NCBI GenBank assembly: GCA_003542955.1
Contig: DPJP01000435.1
Coordinates: 25,095 to 35,821 of the forward strand
Length of the DNA: 10,727 nt
Direction of reading: 5' to 3'
Source: Armatimonadota bacterium
GTDB taxonomy: Bacteria > Armatimonadota > Zipacnadia > Zipacnadales > UBA11051
Notes under the pieces: model-generated
What the model was told of the DNA's origin: nothing
The model's database searches: none
What the model saw: the letters and a program-made list of their open reading frames with translations, nothing else
Shown: positions 5,881 through 10,727 of the stretch, in pieces
Numbering within the stretch: the stretch's first letter is position 1
Layout of the letters: the number at the start of each line of letters is the position of its first letter
Program-made: the position numbers and the translations under genes

Positions 5881-7761
5881 ATGAAGCCGTCGGTAGCGAC
5901 AGCGATCGGGGTGTCTCTCATGGCAGTGACCATCTGCGGGGCTCAGCAGCCCGTAGACAGCTTTGGCGATCCGCTCCCGCAGGGCGCAATCCAGCGGCTG
6001 GGCACGCTCAAGATGCGCTACGGCAGCGTGAGCGCGCTTGCGTACCTCCCTGACGGCAGGGGCGTCGTGCTCACAGGGCCGAACGTCGACATCTGGGACC
6101 TCGCCGCGGGCACTGTGCAATCGAGCACGCAGGTCGCCAAGACGACCCTCACAAGCGTCGAGATGCGTCCCGATGGCAAGGTCATGCTGCTCGGCGACGC
6201 CTCCGGCATCGTCTACGAGTGGGACCCCGAAACCAAAGAGATCGTCCGAAGCTGGGCGACCGAGCAGGCGGGCCTGCGCAGCGCCCGGTACAGCCCCGAT
6301 GGCACGCGCTTCCTCGTCGCCGGGACCTCACCGCTCGGCTACATGGAATACGACCTCGAGACCGGCGGGAAGACTGCCGGGGGCGGGGTCGAGTTCGCCA
6401 CTACCCGCTGCGGCGCCATCTATGGGCCCGATGGCGCCACAGTCATCATGGGCGGCGGCTATGCGCACCTGCTCGAGCACCGCGTGCTGGCCACCGGCGA
6501 GCTGCTCGGGAAGTTCGCCACCAACTACGAGGCCAAGGAGATCCGCCTCTCGCCTGATCGCACATGCGTGCTGGTGGGTGTGGAGAGCTGCGCGGAGGAG
6601 TACAAGCTCTCTGACTACTCGCTCCTGCACCGCTACGACCCCGTGCCCGGTGAGGCAGGCCGATGCTACACCCACGGCTTCGCCGGAATGCGCAATGAGG
6701 CCGTGCTCGGGCTGCGCACCGGCTCGATCCACCGCTACGACCGCGTCAGCGGCGGGGAAGTGCTCCGCTGGATGGCCCACCCCAGCGTCATCATGGCCCT
6801 CGCGGTCTCACCCGATGAGAAGTATGTCCTCACCTACGGCGGCGGCCTGCTTGTGGAAAGCGACATGGATGCCGGCCGCCCCCGCCTGCAATGGGATCGC
6901 CACGGCGGCCCCGTGCAGGCCATCGCATTCACCCCCTCCGGTGACCGCGTCATCAGCGGCTCCGAGGATGCCACACTGCGCGTCTGGGACGCCCGCAGTG
7001 GCAAGAGCCTGCTGCGGATCGAGGGCGCGACGCTCGGGGCGTATACGCTCGCCGTGTCACCCGACGGCTCCCGCACGGCCGCCGGCTGCAAGGATGGCAT
7101 CATCCGCGAGTTCTCGTTGACCGATGGGACGCTGCTGGCCGAGCTGAAGGGCCACCTGGGGTTCATCCGCTCCCTCGCCTACACCCACGACGGCGCGCGG
7201 CTGGTCAGCAGCGCCGATGACGGCTCCGTGCGCATCTGGTCATTGAAGGGTGACGAGGAGCCCGTTGTGCTGAAGGGCCACCTGGGCGGAGTGCTCTCGG
7301 TGGCGGTGTCAGCAGATGGTAGCCGGGTGCTCAGCGGCGGACGCGACGGCACCGTGCGCCTGTGGGACATAGCACAGGCGCGGGAGATCAAGCAGCATAC
7401 GGCGCACCGCGGCTGGGTCGAGGTGGTCGCTTTTGCCGGGCCGGAGGGCACGTGGGCCGTCTCGACGGGACGTGACGGCAAGGTGGCCCGCTGGGACCTG
7501 CAGACCGGGGAACTGGTCGCCGACATCGACAACGGCGGCTGGACCTATGACATGGTCATCTCGCCCGACGGCAGCAGGGCCTACTGTACGGCCGCAACTG
7601 GCGCGAACTGCTGGAACCTCGCGGATGGTCAGAAGATCGCCGAGCTGCGCGGCCACGCATCCGGCACGCTCGGCCTGGCAGTCTCACCCGACGGCTCTCT
7701 GCTCGCCACCGGGGCCGGCGACACCTCAGTGCTGGTGTGGGAGGCGCCGGCAGGGCAGTAG
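5881..7761 (+). CDS. Secreted WD40-repeat protein (two-propeller length)
   Basis: This 626-residue protein has a signal peptide (Lys2, hydrophobic stretch 6-20, probable cleavage near CGAQQ at 19-23). The cysteine at 19 is followed by Gly, which raises the possibility of a lipoprotein, but the preceding residues are not a classic lipobox. The mature protein begins with FGDPLPQGAIQRLGT (28-42), an opening that recurs before WD40 propellers in planctomycete-type genomes. WD40 repeats then run to the C-terminus, with strand-closing motifs IWDL (71-74), YEWD (112-115), RVWD (367-370), RIWSL (451-455), RLWD (493-496), ARWD (536-539) and LVWE (618-621). GH dipeptides appear at 424, 466 and 591, and SPDG turns are frequent. 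At 40-45 residues per blade there is room for about 13-14 blades, i.e. two seven-bladed propellers. The first half is much more degenerate than the second. It is probably a periplasmic or surface scaffold for protein interaction; no catalytic domain is seen. Confidence 0.88.
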   Translation: MKPSVATAIGVSLMAVTICGAQQPVDSFGDPLPQGAIQRLGTLKMRYGSVSALAYLPDGRGVVLTGPNVDIWDLAAGTVQSSTQVAKTTLTSVEMRPDGKVMLLGDASGIVYEWDPETKEIVRSWATEQAGLRSARYSPDGTRFLVAGTSPLGYMEYDLETGGKTAGGGVEFATTRCGAIYGPDGATVIMGGGYAHLLEHRVLATGELLGKFATNYEAKEIRLSPDRTCVLVGVESCAEEYKLSDYSLLHRYDPVPGEAGRCYTHGFAGMRNEAVLGLRTGSIHRYDRVSGGEVLRWMAHPSVIMALAVSPDEKYVLTYGGGLLVESDMDAGRPRLQWDRHGGPVQAIAFTPSGDRVISGSEDATLRVWDARSGKSLLRIEGATLGAYTLAVSPDGSRTAAGCKDGIIREFSLTDGTLLAELKGHLGFIRSLAYTHDGARLVSSADDGSVRIWSLKGDEEPVVLKGHLGGVLSVAVSADGSRVLSGGRDGTVRLWDIAQAREIKQHTAHRGWVEVVAFAGPEGTWAVSTGRDGKVARWDLQTGELVADIDNGGWTYDMVISPDGSRAYCTAATGANCWNLADGQKIAELRGHASGTLGLAVSPDGSLLATGAGDTSVLVWEAPAGQ

Positions 7762-7927
7762 GGGTACGCCGACGTGTCACGGGGCATCGGCTGCGCACAC
7801 TCCCAGATCGGTCATATGTTCAGCGCGAGTGCAATGCTCAGGCTGCTCAAGATCCGGAGCATATGCTCTGCGCTCCGAGCGTTCTGTTCGGATTCTGCCG
7901 AGATCGGTGAACCCCACGCCCAACGCC
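7762..7927. other. Convergent intergenic region with overlapping small palindromes
   Basis: This 166-bp gap lies between the 3' ends of the WD40 gene and the glycoside-hydrolase-like gene. It contains the perfect 12-bp palindrome GAGCATATGCTC (7857-7868). A second, mutually exclusive pairing joins CGGAGC (7855-7860) with GCTCCG (7872-7877). No T-tract follows on either strand, so I do not call a terminator. Confidence 0.4.
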
Positions 7928-10321
7928 CTACCCCACCTCCACCACCATAGCCCCGTACCCATCAAGCGTCAGCTTCAACATGCCGTCCTGCGCCTGCAGG
8001 GCCTCGCCCCGCAGAACGTCACGCGCCCCCGCGTCCCCGGCCAGATCGATGCTGACGGCCATCTCGGTCTCTTCATCATTGACCAGCAGTAGCCAGCGCT
8101 TCTCCCCCACCTGCCGCTCCAGCGTATGCAGCGCCGCCGCACGTGCGGGATCGGCCACGCGGCAGGTGAGAGTGGGCTCGGTGTCCGGCGCCAGAACCAG
8201 CGGCTCGCCCTTCTTCAGGTCTGAGAGCAACGGCTTGAACGCCGCCCAGACCTCGGGGAAATCCTCCAGCGTCTGATCGTGGCCGATCTTGCCCGTGTAG
8301 TAGCAGTACCAGAATATGCCCCTGGCCCCATGGGCGATGGTGAGCCACGCGCAGCGGTTCAGCTCCGCCGGCGTCGGCAGTCGTGGCCCGCCCTGGTAGC
8401 CGCCGTAGGCCCACATCGTCATCCACACGGGCTTCTCGCCGTGTACCGCGGCGATGGTCAGGTCGGTGTAGTCGGCCACCATGCGCAGGGGACGCCGCCC
8501 CAGCGGGTACGGGTCGGAGGCGTGGATGTCGCAGTAGGGCGCATAGATGTCGAACACATCCGGCCGGTTCTGGAGCAGAAAGACCGGGTGTTCGGGGTCC
8601 AGAGCCCGCATCGCCTGGTACCACTCCGCCATGGCGGCAGCGCCCGGCTTGCTCTCATCGGGCTCGTCATAGATGTAGTACGCCAGCGTCGAGGGGCTCT
8701 CTTTGAGCAGTGGTATCCACTCGTCGAACCTCGCCGGCGAGACGTGCGGGAGATTCATGATCTGAGCCTGCTCCGCGCGCTCGATGCACAGGGGCATCTC
8801 CTCGGCGGGGTCGTTACCCAGTGCCTCTTCGGTCGCGCCCCAGCCGCGCGGCAGCAGCCAGTACATGAAGTTGAAGCCGTGCTCGCGCATCGTCTGGAAC
8901 TTCGAGGGCGGCGGGAAGTAGATACCCAGCGGGAAGAACTGCTCCCCATCGACCAGGCAGATGTTGTTCTCATTGAACATCACCCGGCGCTCGCCCAGCA
9001 CCGTCAGCACCGCTTCCGCGGAGCCTTCCTCGCCGCCCGCGGGGTGTGCGGTCAGCTTCAGTGCGTACACACCCGGTGGGAGCGCTCCGGCCTTCAGCAC
9101 GCGACAGCCATCCCTCGGGCTCGGCTCAAGCGTGCAGGGAACCGCCAGGCCATCCGGGCCGGTCAGTGTGGCGCTCGCGGGCGCATCCGCGGGCAGCAGC
9201 CCGGTCGGCGTCCGGAAGCGGATCGTCGTGATCACCGGCCCGGTGTAGAAGTAGCTCTTGTTGACGGTGATGCGGACCGGTGGAAAGACCTCATGCCTGA
9301 GCTTCTCCGTCGTCCAGAGCGTTGTATCGCCCTCGGAGAGGCTCAATCGCAACTCGTAGACTCCAGGCTGTGAGAGTTCGGCGGCGATGGCACCCTCCGC
9401 CGCCCCTCCCGCCTGGAGCCCGATATCTGCGCGTCCTACGACCTCGGCGCCCCCATCGCGTGCGATGCCTGCGCTGAGAATCACCTCGCGCGCCCGCTGT
9501 GCCGTGTCGGCTACAGAGCAGGCGATGGCATCGCGGCCGATGGTCACCTGCCGCAGTTCGAGCCCGGCTCGCGCCAACTCCATGTGGCACCAGAGGTTGC
9601 GCAGCAGCGCCTCCTGGAAGTCCACGAACCGCTCGGTCATGTAGTAGCTCATGCTGATGACGAGCCCATCGCCAAGCGGCCGCATCGCCATGAGGGTGTG
9701 GCCGTTCTCGTAGCGGACCAGCGGCTGCCACTCGGGGGCCATCTCGCCCAGTGATTGCCAGCATGGCTTGGCTACTTCGGGGAGGTACGCGCGGAGGTCA
9801 CACGGGGCGCGCATCAGCCCGATGTCGGCGACCCACGACGGTGGCGGCAGCTCCATGTTATCGGGCCGCTTGCCATTCTCCCAGTAGAAGCCGGGGCGTA
9901 CGGAGTGGTAGAAGCCCTCCGGGAAGGACTTCAGGAAATCGAGCTGCGGGCCGTAATTCTGATCGCTGAGGATCAGCACGCCGCCGGCCCGCACCCAATC
10001 CGCGATTCGCGGCCCCGTTTGGGTGAAAACGACCTTGTCGTAGAGGTTCCAGACGGTCGATGTGATGACGAGGTCGTATTCATCGAGCGCCGGCAGTAGC
10101 TTCTGCTCGAACTGCGGCGTCGGGCATCGCTCGCGCGTGAAGCCTGAGCGTTCGAGCGCCTTGTCCCACTCACCGATGTAGTGGGTGGCCTTCTCGCTGT
10201 AGAGGAAGGCTGCCCTGGGACCGACAGGAGCGGGCTGGCCAACGGCCGGCAACGATGCGCCACCGAGAACGGCAGTGAGCAGCACCAGACTGACGCAGAA
10301 ACGAGTGTACCGAATGTACAC
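7928..10321 (-). CDS. Secreted glycoside-hydrolase-like protein with N-terminal amidotransferase-like domain
   Basis: This is a 797-residue secreted protein. The signal peptide runs to about AVGQP (26-30), with Arg4 and Arg7 before a hydrophobic core. Residues ~37-250 look like the amidotransferase/trimerisation-type fold found in some beta-galactosidases and ThuA-like proteins: AAFLYSEKA, then DEYDLVITSTVWN (80-92), RAGGVLILSDQN (111-122) and a final GDGLVISMSYY (217-227). A beta-sandwich-like linker spans ~320-445. From ~447 a (beta/alpha)8-like region starts (NENNICLVDGEQFFPLGIYF) and contains YYIYDEPDE (548-556), the typical acid/base strand with E553, then SDPYPLG (602-608), MTMWAYGG (634-641) and GIFWYCYY (668-675). 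A small C-terminal beta domain ends the protein. I cannot identify the second catalytic carboxylate, so hydrolase activity is likely but unproven. The GTG at 10321 is preferred because GAGGGGAG (10331-10338) is 9 nt upstream; an in-frame TTG at 10330 abuts that site. It is convergent to the WD40 gene. Confidence 0.82.
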   Translation of the reverse strand: MYIRYTRFCVSLVLLTAVLGGASLPAVGQPAPVGPRAAFLYSEKATHYIGEWDKALERSGFTRERCPTPQFEQKLLPALDEYDLVITSTVWNLYDKVVFTQTGPRIADWVRAGGVLILSDQNYGPQLDFLKSFPEGFYHSVRPGFYWENGKRPDNMELPPPSWVADIGLMRAPCDLRAYLPEVAKPCWQSLGEMAPEWQPLVRYENGHTLMAMRPLGDGLVISMSYYMTERFVDFQEALLRNLWCHMELARAGLELRQVTIGRDAIACSVADTAQRAREVILSAGIARDGGAEVVGRADIGLQAGGAAEGAIAAELSQPGVYELRLSLSEGDTTLWTTEKLRHEVFPPVRITVNKSYFYTGPVITTIRFRTPTGLLPADAPASATLTGPDGLAVPCTLEPSPRDGCRVLKAGALPPGVYALKLTAHPAGGEEGSAEAVLTVLGERRVMFNENNICLVDGEQFFPLGIYFPPPSKFQTMREHGFNFMYWLLPRGWGATEEALGNDPAEEMPLCIERAEQAQIMNLPHVSPARFDEWIPLLKESPSTLAYYIYDEPDESKPGAAAMAEWYQAMRALDPEHPVFLLQNRPDVFDIYAPYCDIHASDPYPLGRRPLRMVADYTDLTIAAVHGEKPVWMTMWAYGGYQGGPRLPTPAELNRCAWLTIAHGARGIFWYCYYTGKIGHDQTLEDFPEVWAAFKPLLSDLKKGEPLVLAPDTEPTLTCRVADPARAAALHTLERQVGEKRWLLLVNDEETEMAVSIDLAGDAGARDVLRGEALQAQDGMLKLTLDGYGAMVVEVG

Positions 10322-10361
10322 GGGCGTCAACTCCCCTCGCGCGAATGACTGCCTTTCAAGC

Positions 10362-10382
10362 CGGCAACAGGCCTTGTTGCCG
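10362..10382. repeat. Perfect 8-bp inverted repeat with 5-nt spacer
   Basis: CGGCAACA (10362-10369) and TGTTGCCG (10375-10382) are exact reverse complements around GGCCT. The right arm overlaps the proposed -35 box of the plus-strand promoter, so the element could be an operator for a dimeric regulator. No U-tract follows, which argues against an intrinsic terminator. Confidence 0.55.
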
Positions 10383-10403
10383 TGTGCCGCGATGCGCTAT
10401 ACT
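10374..10403 (+). promoter_or_regulatory. Possible sigma70-type promoter towards the prepilin gene
   Basis: TTGTTG (10374-10379) as -35 and TATACT (10398-10403, five of six matches to TATAAT) as -10 are separated by 18 bp. It would start transcripts near 10410, leaving a 5' leader of about 230 nt before the prepilin start. In such GC-rich surroundings the TATACT box stands out, but the -35 box is weak. Confidence 0.35.
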
Positions 10404-10642
10404 CGTACTTGTTTCCGCTTGTCTGCACCATCACCTGTCTCGGTATGCGCAGCCCCCGGCTGCTGGCACCGCGACACGAGACTGCAGAGCGTTGCGCGTG
10501 GCTCCTATGTATCTGCTGTGTATGCGCGAGACACGCAGAGGCGCTGCCCTCGGCAGAATCGCAGGTGAGATGGTGCGGAGCAGGGAATACTTACACTCGC
10601 ACACCCGAAGGTCGTGACAACAATCAGAAGGAGAGCATGCGT

Positions 10643-10727
10643 ATGAGACGTGGGTTCACTCTTATTGAGCTGTTGGTCGTCATTGCGATCATTGCCATCC
10701 TGGCAGCGATCCTCTTCCCGGTGTTCG
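10643..10727 (+). CDS. Type IV pilin / type II secretion-like prepilin, 5' part only
   Basis: Only the first 28 codons lie in the window; the gene runs off the right edge. The product begins with a short basic leader (MRRG) and then FTLIELLVVIAIIAILAAI, the class III signal/prepilin helix. Cleavage is expected after Gly4 with N-methylation of Phe5, and Glu at +5 of the mature protein (residue 9) is present. It would be inserted in the inner membrane and assembled into a pilus or type II secretion pseudopilus. The ILFPVF ending of the helix matches a form common in Armatimonadota and Planctomycetota-like genomes, often in proteins with a DUF1559-type C-terminus, which cannot be checked here. 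The ATG at 10643 is 9 nt after AAGGAG (10628-10633); an in-frame ATG at 10637 is only 3 nt after it and would add just Met-Arg. Confidence 0.9.
   Translation, partial: MRRGFTLIELLVVIAIIAILAAILFPVF

Larger units (their letters stand above)
10322..10642. other. Divergent intergenic region upstream of the prepilin gene
   Basis: These 321 bp separate the minus-strand hydrolase-like gene from the plus-strand prepilin gene. They contain the ribosome binding site of the hydrolase-like gene (10331-10338), an 8-bp inverted repeat (10362-10382), a possible sigma70-type promoter (10374-10403) and the prepilin ribosome binding site AAGGAG (10628-10633). A weaker -10-like TACACT occurs at 10592-10597 without a good -35 box. 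Two overlapping open frames (10275-10568 and 10345-10617) have no recognisable protein features, and I do not call them genes. Confidence 0.5.

Noticed and set aside
6038..7120. Plus-strand 360-codon open frame inside the WD40 gene in another frame.
   Set aside because: Ser/Ala/Pro/Arg-rich translation with no motifs, fully covered by the WD40 gene.
8279..9373. Plus-strand 364-codon open frame opposite the hydrolase-like gene.
   Set aside because: Antisense shadow; no recognisable features and no ribosome binding site.
10345..10617. Small open frames of 90-97 codons upstream of the prepilin gene.
   Set aside because: Two frames are open over the same DNA, both give Arg/Cys/Ala-rich translations without motifs, and they cover the likely promoter region.
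1..10727. CRISPR array, tRNA/rRNA genes, toxin-antitoxin or phage-defence module.
   Set aside because: No regularly spaced repeats, no cloverleaf-like or rRNA-like sequence and no defence-family motifs were seen in the window.

Overview
This is a 10.7 kb piece of a GC-rich bacterial chromosome (roughly 65% GC by eye). It carries eight predicted genes and the 5' end of a ninth. Most look like carbohydrate or cell-surface functions of a free-living bacterium. Two signatures suggest the lineage. One is a type IV-type prepilin N-terminus (RRGFTLIELLVVIAIIAILA..., ending in ILFPVF), a form that I associate with Armatimonadota, Planctomycetota and related phyla. The other is a WD40 protein that opens with an FGDPLPQGAIQRLGT segment, like many planctomycete/armatimonadete secreted WD40 proteins. 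The phylum assignment is inference; there is no rRNA or other marker gene here.

Layout. Positions 1-69 are non-coding and contain a short degenerate heptamer tandem repeat. Positions 70-2081 (minus strand) hold a two-gene operon: a Gfo/Idh/MocA oxidoreductase followed 2 bp later by an NAD-dependent epimerase/dehydratase (extended SDR), whose ribosome binding site lies inside the last codons of the first gene. A 206 bp divergent spacer separates these from positions 2288-3847 (plus strand), a tandem duplicate of two 254-residue PHP-domain proteins. They are about 87% identical by hand alignment and show a mosaic of diverged and near-identical DNA. A pRiA4b ORF-3-like protein (3900-4499, minus) converges on them.

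Positions 4739-7761 (plus) hold a secreted right-handed beta-helix (pectate-lyase-like) protein and, 41 bp later, a secreted WD40 double-propeller-sized protein, probably co-transcribed. Convergent to these, 7928-10321 (minus) encodes a secreted 797-residue glycoside-hydrolase-like protein, with an N-terminal amidotransferase-like (trimerisation-like) domain and a C-terminal TIM-barrel-like domain. A 321 bp divergent spacer with an inverted repeat and a possible sigma70-type promoter then leads to the prepilin gene, which is cut off by the window edge.

How the genes may work together (inference): the secreted beta-helix and TIM-barrel proteins could act on extracellular polysaccharide, and the cytoplasmic Gfo/Idh/MocA and SDR enzymes on the resulting or related sugars. 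The PHP pair would be hydrolases of unknown substrate. I see no CRISPR array, transposase, phage module, tRNA or rRNA. I also see no convincing new multi-gene system. The most distinctive items are the mosaic PHP duplication, the inverted repeat overlapping a possible promoter before the prepilin gene, and the Gfo/Idh/MocA protein that appears to lack its usual catalytic histidine.
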